Source: Brachionus plicatilis
Lineage: Eukaryota > Rotifera > Eurotatoria > Ploima > Brachionidae
NCBI GenBank assembly: GCA_010279815.1
Contig: QEOQ01000460.1
Location: 1,176,245 to 1,240,244, forward strand
Reading direction: 5' to 3'
Length of the DNA: 64,000 nt
Below the pieces are notes generated by a model. It saw only the letters and a program-made list of their open reading frames with translations, was not told the origin of the DNA and did no database searches. The position numbers and the translations under genes are program-made. Shown here piece by piece: positions 1-13,081 of the stretch; the first letter of the stretch is position 1; each line of letters opens with the position of its first letter.

Positions 1-1
1 A

Positions 2-781
2 AATGATGTACCAAAACGGAACAAAACATATAACGACTATTCTCTTCTTTTTGCAGACGATCTGGTAACATTTTTTATTTTTAATAAGAAGGGCAACATT
101 GAAGACAAGATTAATAAATACCTCAAAGAATTAGAAGAATGGCTTTACAGATGGAAAATGAAAATTTCAGTTGAAAAGTCTTGTTATATGGTATTTTCAA
201 AATATACAAGAGAAAAAAATCACCTAAACCTCGAAATTCATGGGAATAAACTCGATAATCAGAAAGAAGTTAAATTTATCGGCGTTAAGTTTTACTCAGG
301 TTTAACCTTTACTCCAATGGTGCAGGAAATAAAAGAACGTTGTTGTTCAAGGCTCAACTTAATAAATATCCTTTCAAATAAAAAATGGAGTCTTAATTCT
401 AAATCACTCGGTAACCTCTATAAATCCTTAATTGGGTTTATTCTAGACTATTCTATCCCTTGCCTAAATTCTTTTTCTGAAACAAACATTAAAAGACTAC
501 AAGTAATTCAAAACTCAGCTGTTCGATCCATTCTTAAACTTAAATTTGATACTCCCTCTAACATTTTACATCACGAGGCTTTTAACAAATTAAAACTTCT
601 AACAGTCTCGAATCGACTTTTTGAGTTGAGTGAGAGGTATGTTAGGGCTGGACTGAGTCATTCTGTCGCATTGGTAATCAGGCTGGTAAATGAATACCAA
701 GAAGGTTTCGAATCTCGTTTCATCGAATATCCTACTCCTTTGTGTAATTGCTATATTGTAATTTCTTCTTTTGTTCTTTAA
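2..781 (+). mobile_element. 3' end of a jockey-like non-LTR retrotransposon (LINE family A), reverse transcriptase C-terminus
   Basis: An open frame enters from the window edge and runs to a stop at 779-781. It begins with a reverse transcriptase catalytic motif (LLFADDLVTF, about 38-67), followed by the thumb/C-terminal region typical of jockey-like LINEs (WKMKISVEKS, then LYKSLIGFILDYS). The start at 158 is not a real start; the frame is open from base 2. The copy is 5'-truncated by the window, so the endonuclease and most of the RT are unseen. Two more copies of the same 3' end lie at about 16610-16790 and 30550-32210. This copy has no internal stop and is the youngest-looking of the three. 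No clear poly(A) tail was found in the AT-rich downstream sequence. Confidence 0.85.
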
Positions 782-1199
782 CTGTCCAATTTTTAAAATC
801 CTTAAACTTCCTTATGTACCTTTATTCTTTTTAACTTTCCTTTTCTATCATTTTGTCTTGTATTTGTTTCATTTTCTTTTGTTTTTATACTATTCTGATT
901 TTGAACTTTCATGGTGCAAATTTTGATGAATTCAATTTTTTTATTCAATGTATTTTTTTAATTTAATGCAATTAAGTTAAATTAGATAATAAATTTATAA
1001 CTAAATTCTATTTGTTTGTTTTACTTCGAAAATAAATTGATCAAATTTTTATTAAGACAGTTTTTTTTAACTTTTAATTATCATTTTTATGTTTCTTAGC
1101 AACATACATTTTTTGAATGGCGAGAAAATAATTTCTTTATTAAATTTATTTAAAATTATTTTTCCAAAAACTTTATCTAAAGCATAAAATAAAATACAA

Positions 1200-4100
1200 A
1201 TGAGTAAATCGTCAGATACTGCTGGTATTCCTCTTAACTTAAGTTTGAATGGATTGCAGTTTAAATCTAAATCCTCAAATTCAAACAGACCCCTTCAAAA
1301 ATCCTCAAACTATTCACAACGATCTAATTTATCGTCCAGCTCTACCAATATTGTAATAAATCAGAATTTTCACATTTTTTTTTTATTTTTGTAATTTCTT
1401 TAATAGTTAAACGATTCAGTTAAAAAGAAAATTGAACCAAAACCCTGTCAACCCTCATCTAGTCGGGTTAACTCTAGTTTTTTGGATAAAAAACACAAAT
1501 TACCACCTTATTTGCGAAAGTAAGCTAAATTTTTTTATTAAAATTGTAAAAGGATAAAAAAATTTATTTTTAAATAGGGAAGAAAAACAAATAGAAAAAA
1601 CACCACAATCGGTATCTAAATCAATAATAAAAAAATTTAATTAACTTTTTTTAAAATATAGTCGAATATATTTGCACCATCTAGTGAAAGAAGTTCATTT
1701 GATGAACTGGAAATAAGCAGCAAACAATCTCAAACCAACACAACCCAAAAGACTGGCCTTGATATTTTTTTCAGCTCTTTTTCAAATGATGCCATAGAGC
1801 CAGTGAAAGGTATTTTTGAATCACAAATTTTATAAAAATCATCTTCATTATAGAATCAAAAATTAAGATAGTAATTTAAAAAAGCTTCAAGACTCGGTTG
1901 ATGGGCTAAGGCGAGAATTAAATTTGAACACAATTTCTAACGACAAGCTTAATGACAAAAATCAAAATTTGAAAGAAATTCGAAAAAACTTAGCTGCAAT
2001 CTCAATTCAAAAATGGTATCGAGCTATTTTAAAAAATCGTCTAAATCATCAACAAGAAATCGAAAAGTAATTATCCATACAAATAAAATTTTATTCAATT
2101 TAATTTTTTAAAGATTATTTAATCGAAAAAAATCTGAAATGAAAAAAAAAATGGAATTTAATGTCGAAAAAAGTTCTCCGTATAAAAAACCCGTCAGAAC
2201 ATCATTTAATTCTCAGTTATCAAAGGCAAACAACTCAAAAAATGATTCTTTAAAAGACCTAAAGCCCAGAGATAATTTTGAAAAAAATAAAATTACCAAT
2301 AACTCATTACATGATACACTTGTTGCCGAATCTGTACATACGGACACGGAATTGTTAAACAAATTGGATACTAATAAAACTGTTGAAAATTTATTATTGA
2401 GCTTAGATCAGCTTGAAAAAGAAAGTCAAGTGTCATCATCGAATAAGGATGTTTCACTAGCTAGCCAAACAAGCGAAAAAATAAACTCAATTTTGTCTTT
2501 TTTGGATGAGGAGGTATCCAAGGATCATGATTTCGTACCAAAACCGATGAAAGATTACAAATTTGATGAGGATTATTTTAGTGAATTTGTGAAAATAAAC
2601 AAAAATGTTATTCAAGACTCGTCTAAAAAATCATCCAGGGATTTAGAAAAAAAAACAACAAAAATAACCAAAACTGAGGCCAAAATTCCCCCCAAAAAGA
2701 CAACTGATTCAGTTAACATCAGCAAAACAACGGTAGTTTAGCTAGAATTTATTTTTTTAGTCTAATATTTGATTTTAATATTCAGTCGAGGAAAAATATA
2801 AAAAATGTCGAAGAAGATTATGGTTCTGAAAACAAAAAGACTCCAAGAAATGAAGAAAATTCTGATAAATTAATGGAACTAGAATTAGAATTGGAGGAAA
2901 AAAAACGAAAAATAACTTCTTTAGAAAAAGCATTGGTATTTTTGATTTCTTAAAGTTTGTTTTAATCATTTTATTTTTTAATGAAGAGTCAACAAAAAGA
3001 GCTTACTATTCGGTATACGCAAGAAGCAGAGCGAGAATCGCAAATAAGACTTGAAGCTCAAAAAAGTGATTACGAGACAGCGATTAAGCGACATTTGTCT
3101 TTTATTGATCAAGTAATTTAATAAAAGAAAAATTTTCTTAAAAAAATAAACATCATTTGACTTAAAAATATTTTTATCAAGTTACACTTATTAAGCTATG
3201 ACACTTTTTTCTATAAGTTTTTAAATTTTATTTAATGTGATCTAGATCGATTACTAAATTGAGTTTATTTGTTCCTCAAAATTAAAAACTGTTGAACACA
3301 GACTAGAATCTGTTTACCACAAGTACAAAATTACAAAATCTTTTAAACAGCTTGATTGATTTTATATTATTTTTATTTAAAAAATATTTTTGAGGAACGT
3401 ACCCGTAGGATTCTTCTGAACGGCTTTGTGTCTTCTTTATAGTCCTCATTTGATTTAAAAAAAAAGGATAAAATAAATAAGATTGACATGCTCGATTGAT
3501 GAAAAAAATAATCATGACAAAATATTTTCATTCATAGGTTTTGATTTTAAAGTCAAGTTTATTTTTTAACGATAAAAATATTTGCCAATTTTTTTAAATT
3601 GTCCAATTTCTCTTAAAGTTGGAGTTAGTTCTGTTTCAAATCTTTTTCAGGTAAAGGCAAAATAATTATTCTCTTTTAATTTTCAGCATTTATAGCAAAA
3701 TGTAGAAAATCTTACATTTTTTCATTTTCAGTTTTTTAAGTTTTTAATGGAATATTTCATAAAATTTTTATTTTTAATTTTAGTAGTAAAATAAAAAGAA
3801 AGTGTTTAATCAAAATACTTTGGCTTAATTAATCACTTGTTTAGTTTTTGGCTGTTTTTTTTTTAATTTTAAATCGTAATTTATCTTAAATAAGTAAATT
3901 AAATAAATAATTTTTTTTTCATTTAAACATTTTAACAAAACAGTTTTTTGTACACCTGGGTTTAACAAGCAATTTAGTTAAATAGGAGAATGGCCAAAAG
4001 TTTTTCAAAAAGTACGCTCTTGATTGTACCCCAGATTATAAATTTGAGTTCCCAGATAAAAACCAAGTCTTCATGAAAACGAACTAGAAATTTTTTTCAA

Positions 4101-6293
4101 TTTATTTTACTTCTATATTAAAATGGTCTAAATTTTTTATCAAGATAGCGCCTTAAATCTAAATTATACATATTAAATAATTAAATTTGGGTTATCCCTA
4201 AAATGCGGAACGGAAAATTGTCGTGAATATTGATATGAAAAAATCCGGAAGTGGAATCCAATAAACTAAAATGCATAATCGTAAAAATATAATTTTTAAT
4301 TTAAAAATTTTATTTATTAAAAAATTTTGAAGGTTGAACAAAACATAAAGAAAGATAAAATAGCAAATTTAAAAATTTTATTTTAATAAAAAGATAAAAA
4401 ACATGAATTCAAAATCCAATTTTTTTAGTAAAGTTATTTGAATAAAATGATAGATAATAAAATAGAAAGATAGAAATTGATGATTATTTAATTTATTTAC
4501 TCTTTTTTTGTGTTTTTTTATGCTTCAGTCATTAATTTTTATTTATTGAACGAACTTAGGTCCCATGAAAGAGAAATAAAAGAGAAATAAAATCAGTTGG
4601 ATTTTTTTGTACCTAAAATTATTCGAATCACTTTTGATTAATATTATTATTCAGTACAAAATAATTAGTTATTAGATATTTTTTTAATTTTAGTTGATTG
4701 ACGATAAAAAGACACTGAGCGAAAAATGTGAAAAATTGGTAAAAGAACTGAAAGATTGCGAAAAAAACTATTCAGATCGATTGAGAAATACAGAGGACAG
4801 ATATAAATTTGACACCCAGAAACTCAAGGATACATTTGAGGCAGCCGAAAAGATTCGACGCGAAAAATGGATAGAAGAAAAGACAAAAAAAATTAAGGAA
4901 ATGACAGTAAAAGGCCTAGAGCCCGAAATACAGTCCCTAATAAACAAGCACAAGAATGAAATTAAGACTCTCAAGGCTGTCCATGAGGCTGAGTTACTGC
5001 AAGCTGATGAACGAGCTGCACAGCGTTATATAAAGATAACCGAAGAGCTAAGAGGCAATTTTGAGCGAGAAAAAGAAGCCAGCGTTCAGCGAGAAAAAGA
5101 TATTGCTAAACAACGATACGAAAAAAGTTTAGAAGAGGAAGAAAAATCTTTTTTGGAACAAAGGCGTCGTTTGTATGCCGAAATTGAAGAGGAAAAAAAC
5201 CGACTAGCAGAGCAAGCATCATTTCAGCGCAAGGAATTGGACCGACTGAAACGAATGCTCGAGGAAAATAATCTTAGCAGCATTGAAGCTATCAAAAAAG
5301 AATATTCTACCACACAAGCAGAAATGGAGAAAAAGCACCAAAATGAACTGAATAATCTAAAAGAAAAGCTTGAAATAGAAAAACAAACTTGGGAACAAAA
5401 TTATATGAAAAAACAAGTATTTTTTTATTGAAATTATCCATCTATTTGAATTTTATTTTTCTTTTTTAAAGGAAAATTGGATTAACCAAAAAGAACGAGA
5501 ACTGAAGGAACAAGTAAGAAGGGACAGAGATAAAGAAATTGAAATGGTAATATCCCGGCTTGAATCGGAGACCAACGTTTCAAGAGAAGAGGTTGAACGC
5601 ACTGCTGAAAATAGAATCAAGTATTTTTTGTTTTCATTTTTTTTTCAAAAAGTTGACTTAAATTAAAAAAAAAAATTAGACGAATTCGGGACAAATACGA
5701 GTCCGAATTGAAAGAAGTGGAAAAATCAGAAAGAGAAACAATGGAAAGGTTTAACACCCTAAAAGCAAAATATAATGATCTAGAGGGCGAGTATGAGCAT
5801 CTTAAAGTTTTAGTCAAGCAAAAAGAAAAGGACTTGGAAGCAATAAAAAAAGTGACTGATACTCTGCAAGAAGAAAGAAATCGCTTGGCAGATATTATCA
5901 GACAAGAATTTTCGGATAGATTGGTTTTTACTGATGAAGAAAATAAGCGAATAAAGCATGAAATGGCTGAGCTCAAATCGAGACATCAATACGAAATTGA
6001 TAAAAAAAAAGAAGAAGTAGAAAGAGTTCAAAAGGAAAAAGCGGACGAACTCAACACAGTTCATGAAAAGTAATGTTTATAAATTTAAAAAAAAATAATA
6101 TTAACTAAATAATGAAATTAATTTATTTTTTCAAAGAATAAAGCAAGTAGTTGCCAAAAAAGACGAAACATTTAGCAACCTAAAACAACAATATGAAGCA
6201 GCTTGTAAACGAGCAGATCATTTGGAGGGACTACTTGAGCAACAGAGACATTTGATGCTTAAAAAACAGGCAAATTCAAATAAAAATGATTAA
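1200..6293 (+). CDS. CEP131: Centrosomal protein of 131 kDa (CEP131/AZI1)
   Basis: CEP131 is a centriolar satellite and basal-body protein needed for cilium formation and traffic. Twelve exons were joined by eye: 1200-1352, 1407-1519, 1578-1611, 1662-1809, 1892-2066, 2114-2732, 2786-2935, 2987-3112, 4694-5416, 5472-5620, 5680-6069 and 6137-6293. They close in frame at 978 residues; human CEP131 is about 1080. The N-terminal third is serine-rich and disordered. An IQ-like motif (AAISIQKWYRAIL) sits in exon 5. The C-terminal half is continuous coiled coil and strongly CEP131-like: HLSFIDQLIDDKK across the 3112/4694 junction, TKKIKEMTVKGLEPEIQ, LHEAELLQADERA-type sequence and the terminal KRADHLEGLLEQ. 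The acceptor of exon 5 (1892) is the least certain; nearer AG sites give stops. The intron at 3113-4693 is about 1.6 kb, far longer than the others, and holds no recognisable gene. Confidence 0.93.
3113..4693 (+). other. Long CEP131 intron without a recognised gene
   Basis: The other introns of this gene are about 45-80 bp. This one is very AT-rich with homopolymer runs. It contains a short inverted repeat (gttcctcaaaa near 3270 and ttttgaggaac near 3388) that could be the ends of a decayed insertion. Reading frames here are short and of low complexity. Confidence 0.6.
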
Positions 6294-6767
6294 AATTCAA
6301 AATTGTTAATTTAAGAAAAACATTTTATTAATTAATTTCACTGTTAGTTAACATATTTTTATTAAAAATAAAATATATAAAAAATGTCAAAATATTTCAT
6401 TTAAATTTTAAGATTTATTTAAATCTAGCCCTAACAGATAAAAGATAATTTTTTAAAAATTGATCAATTGTCAATTGTGATTGGCAGAAACAAAGCCAAC
6501 TTTGCCAGACAACTTTATTTCAAAAAATTTTGAAGAATCTTTGAAATAGCAGCGATAAATAGATAAAACAATTTTAAATAAAATATCCGAGTTTTCATAG
6601 TAATTAGTTACAATTTTATCAAAAAAGACACAAATTAAATAAGATGTAAATTTGTAAAAAAATTGTCTTTTTTCATCCCAAAAAAAATATTTGATTTTAA
6701 ATAGATTAAAAGAAAAATTGATATCGATAATGTGATCAAATGTTCACAAAAAATGTAGATTTAGTAG

Positions 6768-7596
6768 CATTTTTCCCTCTTAAACTTTTTCCCTTTTATT
6801 TTTTTTCCCTTTTACAATTTTCCCTTTTAAACTTTTTCCCTCTTAAATTTTTTCCCTCTGTAAAATTTTCCCTCTGTAATTTTTTCCCTTTTAATGTTTT
6901 TCCCTCTGCATAATATAAAATAATTTTAGCCAATTTAAAAAATAAAGATTAAATAAATTGATTTTAAAATAAATTGACTTTCTAATTGATTTAAATCCAA
7001 AAATAAAAGATAATTAATTACAGTAAAAATTAAATATTAGACTCTAATCCATGTTTTAATTTAAATGCTTATTTTAATTTTTTTTTTCGCGGTTATGAAT
7101 CAGTTTATGGTGCGGGAAAACGACAAATTCTTGGGTTTACCACATGGTAATTACCGGATCCTGTCTTAGGCGCAAAAAATCTTTTTTATTCAATTTTAAT
7201 TTTTTTAAATTTTTTTTTATTTGATCAAAGATTAATGCGTGTAGCTTACAATAGTTTTTTTAAATATGGTTTTTTGTATGATTTTTATGCTGAAGTTCTA
7301 AGTGATAAACAAAAAGTTTCCGTTTAATGTTTTTTGGTAAATTTTTTTTAGTTTTTTTATTGGTTAATAATTTCTTTTTTAATGATTCTTTTTGCAAATA
7401 AAAATTTAATTTAATTATGATGCTTTTTAATTATTTTTTAATTAACACCGCCCAAAAAAGGGAAAATTATTAAGAGGGTAAAAATTACAGAGGGAAATAT
7501 TTACAAAGGGAATAAAAAAAAAAGGGAAAAAAAATTAAGGGAAAAATGTTAAGAGGGAAAAAGTTTAAGAGGGAAAATTGAAAAAGGGAAAAAATA
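6768..7596. mobile_element. Foldback (long inverted repeat) element with TTTCCCTCT-type arms
   Basis: The left arm (about 6768-6910) is a run of imperfect short units such as tttccctcttaaac, tttcccttttaa and tttccctctgtaa. The right arm (about 7446-7596) carries the reverse complement in the same style (gggaaaa, aagaggg, acagaggg). The two arms can pair over about 140 bp around a core of about 530 bp. Long inverted arms built from short tandem units are typical of foldback-type transposons. The core has a less AT-rich patch near 7089-7180 but no recognisable transposase. Target-site duplications were not resolved. Confidence 0.65.
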
Positions 7597-8269
7597 TAAA
7601 TGACCAAAAATGTAATCAAGCAGAGTTGATGATGATTTCTAAAAATTTTTTAAGAAAAAATTATCAACATTTTGCTGAAAAATCATCTGAAATAAGTAAA
7701 TATTCTAATTTTTTTTTTTTTAAATAAAATATAATAAAATATCTGAAATATATAATTTTAATAATTTTTATAGATAATTTAGTTTTTTATCAAGATGGAT
7801 TTATATATTAACCATTTTAAAAACGATTTTCAATAAGCAGAGTTATTTAAAAGCCCCAAAATAAAGTCCAAGCCTGGAATTTTTTTCAAAAGTTTTTATT
7901 TTTTGGAATTTTCTTTAAAAAAAAGTCGTTGGCTCGGACTTTTGAAAAAAAAAATCCGGACTTGGACTTGACTTGAGACTTTTCTTATAACACTCTAATT
8001 ACCGTCGTGTTTTTCGAACCCTTTTTGTTGTTTTTTATCTCGATAAAATATTCTTTTTTTTCTCGTGTCACAATTTTCTCAAAAGTTGTTAGCATAAGTA
8101 TATTTTAAAGGATTTCAATCAATTAAAAAAAAAATCAGAAATTTTTCTCTGTAAAAAAAATATCATTAAATGCCTTCGGGTTTTCGAACGACTTCTAATA
8201 TGTCTTAAATTGTTGTTTTCAAAAGTGTTTGTTAGTTTAATTTTGAAATATAAATCTTATTACTACTTG

Positions 8270-8580
8270 TTATTGCTTGATATTATTGGCTGACTAAATT
8301 CTTGAAATTGAACCAATTAACCCAAGCACAACACCTTCTACGCCATCAACACCGTCAGCTGTAAGAAACGTCAAAAAAGCCAATCAAATTCAATTACTCC
8401 ACCACCAGGAATAAGGGGAAATGGTATAAGTAAAGTAAAACGCCAAATAAGAAAATGCGATGAAAAATAAATCGAACTTTACATGCAATGGTTGCCAAAA
8501 GGCTTCATGTGGATAATGTTTACATGAGTTGGTAGTGAGAGCTATGTGTGTTAAGTGCCATGAAATCGGAAAAAAATTCT
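8270..8580 (+). pseudogene. Decayed coding fragment with a CxxC zinc-finger-like remnant, possibly a transposase tail
   Basis: This stretch is less AT-rich than its surroundings and reads as broken protein in changing frames. It has a Ser/Thr/Pro segment (PSTTPSTPSTPSAV near 8315-8360), then near 8460-8570 a Cys-rich piece (FTCNGCQKASCG, ending MCVKCHE) interrupted by a stop. A Cys-rich finger after a low-complexity linker resembles the C-terminal finger of piggyBac-like transposases. That link is weak inference; no catalytic domain is visible. Confidence 0.3.
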
Positions 8581-10203
8581 AAAAGCTTTTAAGATTATTT
8601 ATTTATGACTCGTTTTTATCATTAAACCATTTTACTAAGAAATAAAAAAAGCAAAAATTTTTGAAATTTATCTTTTAATTCTTCTCCAAATTTTTATAAG
8701 CTGAGTCCAGACTAAATTAGAAATCTATTATTATTAAAAATCTAATTTCTAGTTTTTTTTTAAGTTTCCAGTTTAATAGGAGTACAATGTGTTTAAAGCT
8801 ATATTTGAAGACCGATCTAAAGTTCTACGAATGGAATTTTTATTTTATTTATTTAGCCCAAACCATCAGGCTTGGGCTAATAATTAAGGAATTTATATAA
8901 GCTTATGGATAAAATGGAATTTTCAGCATTTCGAAGCATAAATTTTGCTTATCTTTGCATATAAATTGAGAGGCAATATAACATGTGATACTCCTGGGTA
9001 ACAACGGCGTAGCCAGAGAAGGGCTGAGGGATGTTCAAGTCCCCTAACCAAAAATTAAATACAGCTGAACCCTTTTTTTTTAAAAAATTTCAATTTATCG
9101 AAAATAGTAATATTTTTTTGTTTAAATTATAAATATTCATTATTATATTTTTTAATTTAATTATTTTGTTTTTATAACTAAAAAATCAAATATTTTCTTT
9201 GTAAATTTGATCTCATAAAACGTAATTTTCTTAATTTTTTTTTCACTTCTAAGTTATAACAACCTTTAAAAAATAGGAACTGTATTATAAGGATTATAAG
9301 CTATAATTTTTTTTCAGATAGTATGTCAAATTTAATCATGGAAAATCATATTTGGTTGATTTAATCAATTCTTTAAGATTTTTTTGTTGAAAAATTACCA
9401 ATAAAGAAAAATATAAATCTTGAGTTTATATCCCTTAAAATTACCTCAAAAAAAAAAAATTGAATTTTTTAGTATATTCCTTTCTAAAATTGAATTATTA
9501 TTTTATAATAATATTAAAATTTACTCAATTTTTTAAACCATGTAGAAATATGATTTATAAAACTAATTAATTATGAATAAAAACTCTTAAATATGTGTGT
9601 CATCCCAAAAAGCTGACATATATAAAAATTCATATTTTAGTTATTTTCGATAATAAATAATTTTTTTAATGAATTTCAAATAAAATAGCGACAATCAAAA
9701 TAATAATTTGAGTTTAAATTTCCATGCTTTTAAATTATTTTAAATTTAAAGAATTTATGAATTATGATTAAAATTATAAACTATGATAGAGACCAAATGA
9801 ATAATTTCTTAATGCTTTTTTAAAGTTTTTAAATGACTGCCTTTAAATATTTATATTTTAATATTTAGCCACATAAGTAAAAATATTTATGAGATTCATT
9901 CGCATACGTGAATTATTCTATGCACCTGTTTATATTTAAATGAAAACTTGTGATTTGGCAAATTTTCTAATTAATCAAATTCTTTTCCTTTTTAGTTTTT
10001 CTTTTTATTTTTTGGTTCTAATTTTTAAATATATGCTTTATAAAATTAAACAAGTTAAAAGAAAATTTTTGTTATTTTATTTTACTTACAAAATCCACTA
10101 TTATAAATTTCAAAAAAAAATCCTCTTTATTTTATTTTATATTTTTTCTCAATTTCTTGACAAAATCACCTTTTTTAGATACTGGACCAATTTTAAATTA
10201 ATA
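8581..10203. other. AT-rich intergenic stretch
   Basis: No gene, RNA or repeat family is recognised here. Frames are short and composed of Phe/Lys/Ile/Asn codons expected from base composition. An open frame starting at 9940 runs into the dehydrogenase leader, but its upstream part has no sign of selection. Confidence 0.5.
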
Positions 10204-11652
10204 ATGAATATTCAAAAGTTAATTTTAAACACTTGTTTTAAGAATTCTTTCTTAATTCCCAAAGACATATTTTTTTCATCACGTATTTTCCATAAGAAAA
10301 TGGTTGGTTCTTGTTAAACAATCATTAAATTAATTCAATTTAGTAATTCAATTTTTTTTAAATAAGTCAGATAATTCTGTTCAGCGATATGTATTTAATG
10401 GAACTGATGCGAAACCTGTTTTTGAAATGGAATCCGAGTTAAATCTTCCTGAATTAAAAGAAGGTGAAGTTCTGGTAAAAGTAAGAGCAGCTACAATATG
10501 TTTATCAGATATACACACTGTATGTGGTACTAGAAAAGAACCAACTCCAAGGTAAACTATTATTGGTGATTAAAAAGTATGAAATGTTTAGTTAATTTAA
10601 TTTTTCAAGCGTTTTGGGCCATGAAGCTTGCGTAGAAGTTATTAATCATAAAAGAAATAACTTTGAGCTAAAAATTGGTGATAGAGCAACTTTTTCAATA
10701 GCTGACACCTGTGGAGAGTGTGAATTTTGTCTTAATGATCTAAGTCAAAAATGTGTAAAACTTTTCAAGGTAATTTTTTTTAAATTTTAATTTAAATTTA
10801 ATAAAATTAAAATGTTAGTACGGTCATGCTGCAATGAGCAATGGCACCGGCTTCAATGGATGCTACGCATCTCACATTATCATTCGATCAGGTACAGATG
10901 TTATAAAAATACCAGATGAAATAAATGATGGATTAGCGTCAACAATTAACTGCGCTCTTGCTACAATGGTAAATTGTGTAGATCAAATGCCAGAAAATGT
11001 AAAGAGATCAAAAAAGAAGGCTTTAATTCAAGTAAAAAATCCAATATAAAAAAAAATCCAATATTTTAATTCTCAATAATTAAAGGGAGATGGAATGCTC
11101 GGATTATATGGCTGTGCATTGCTAAATGAAATAGGATTTGGAAAAGTTTATTGTACTGGAAACAAGAAAGCAAGAGGCGATCTAATCAAGAGTTTTGGAG
11201 GGATTCCGATTTTTGAAGGTATTTTTAATCAAAAAATGACAAAAAAAATTAGTTTCAATTTGAATTAAAAAAATTTAAAAGATGCCGAACTTGAATCTGA
11301 AACCAACCAAATTGATTGCATTTTTGAAGTGTGTGGAAGTTCTGATGTAATTCCAAATGGAATACGACTATTAAAGCCTGGCGGTGCTTATATATTTGCA
11401 GGAATGGTTCATCCAAAAACAAGTTTGAATATAACTGGAGAACAATTGATTCGAAAGTGTTTAACATTAAGGGGCGTTCATAATTATCAAGGAAAGCATT
11501 TGAAAAAATCAGTTGAATTTTTGAAAAATTCAATTCATAAATATCCTTTCGAAAAACTGATATCTCCCAGAAATTATGCTTTAAAAGAATTACCTGATGC
11601 TATTGACATGGCAATGAAGAAAGAATATCCTCGCATTTGTGTTATTCCTTAA
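10204..11652 (+). CDS. Zinc-dependent medium-chain alcohol dehydrogenase, phosphonate-catabolism-associated type, likely mitochondrial
   Basis: The enzyme is expected to oxidise an alcohol with NAD(P); the substrate is not known. Six exons (10204-10302, 10367-10551, 10610-10769, 10819-11031, 11086-11218, 11282-11652) close in frame at 386 residues. The N-terminal GroES-like domain holds probable catalytic zinc ligands Cys78 and His99-Glu100 (GHEA) and four structural zinc cysteines at 129, 132, 135 and 143 (CGECEFC, then QKC). A Rossmann glycine motif follows (GDGMLGLYG). The QRYVFNG opening and HTVCGTRKEPTP region recall a mainly bacterial dehydrogenase family found near phosphonate-degradation genes. 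Exon 1 encodes about 33 residues rich in Lys, Phe, Ser and Ile and poor in acidic residues, which looks like a mitochondrial leader. An alternative is initiation closer to the SDNSVQRY segment with exon 1 non-coding. Confidence 0.85.
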
Positions 11653-13081
11653 TATTACTTATTATTACTTTGGTCTTATTCAATATTTAAATTAGTTCAA
11701 ATAAATTTTTTTCAAATCATAAAAAATTGTCTCTCAATGTTCATCTTCTTCAAAGCATCTCTAAAAATAATTAAGAAAGCCTTATTCTCATTCTGATCCT
11801 TTGATAGATTAGGATCCAAGGGATAATCATTTTTTACATTGGTCAAAAGACGGTGTTAATATAAATTTAAAAATTTTAAAAAATCTTTAAAAAACATTAC
11901 AATAAGGATTCAGCCATTCCACAAAAAATAGAATTAAAAAAAAAACTATCTAAATAAATTACAAAGCTGTTACGATTCGAAAATTTACCTTTTTTAACAT
12001 TAAATATGTAAATTATCCAAATTTTTTAGATATATTTATTGAAAAAATTCAAATTTTTCTCGAAAAATTGTAATTTTTATGAAAATTTTTTTTTTAATTT
12101 CATAAAAATATAATAAGAAAAGTATTTTTATAAAGTTCACGAAATTCAAAACTTTAGTGCTATCTGAATTTCACATTTTTGACTCAAAATTCATAATCTA
12201 CGCCCTCGAAAAATTTGAAAAAAAATATCAATAGAATATTAATATACAAATTTGTTAAAAATCAGATGATTTGAAGAGATTTTTTAAGAAAAATAAAGCA
12301 ATAAAGTAAAAAAATAAAACCATAGATTTGTTCAGAATTTTGTCTAGATTTTTAAAAAAAAAAAAAAGTTGGGTCATAATTGATTCCTCGGAGGAGATAC
12401 GATTTAAACCATAAAAAACACATTTTTTCCTTTTTTTAGCAAACAAACAACCGCCATACCCTTTTTTTTTCTAAATTACATAAGCATGTAAAGAATTTTA
12501 TGCTCTTTCAGAATATATATACTTTTTTAGTATATTTGAATTTTATGATTTGAGTCTTAAAGCCTATATATTTTAAATAAGCTGCTATATTTGGAATTAA
12601 AATAGATTTTGCTTCTGGATATTAGGAGCAGTTTTTAGAATATAGTTTTATAAGTAAATTTTGGTTAAGTTGTTCAGTTTCTGTTAAGATAAATAAAATT
12701 TACTGTTTAATTTTTTTTCTTTGTTTGCTAGATTTCTAAAATATTTATTATAATTAAAACTAATCGATTTAGTAGTCTTAAAAAATTGAATTTTTATTTA
12801 AACTTGAAAGTAATCAGCTAAGTCTTACTTGACTCAAAAAGTGTTTTTGTTTTAAACTTCTAAGATGCATAAATATTATTGATTCGAAAGACATTTGATT
12901 TTTGGAAGCATTTTCAGGTCTTGATATAATTGATTTATACACAATTCAATTTTTTTATGATTTATTTAATTTGTAAAAAAATAAAAAAAATAACATTAAA
13001 ATATTTGATTAACTTTAAACGCTTAAGGAAAAATATTAAATTAATCACTCAATATTTTTTATTTTACATACACAAATATTG
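11653..13081. other. Intergenic, nothing recognised
   Basis: This is AT-rich sequence between the dehydrogenase and the convergent small gene. Polyadenylation-like AATAAA strings occur shortly after the dehydrogenase stop (near 11699). No coding or repeat signal was recognised. Confidence 0.5.

Noticed and set aside
9940..10317. 125-codon open frame upstream of the dehydrogenase
   Set aside because: Only its last third (from ATG 10204) fits as the leader exon; the rest is Phe/Leu/Ile-rich, as expected from AT-rich DNA.
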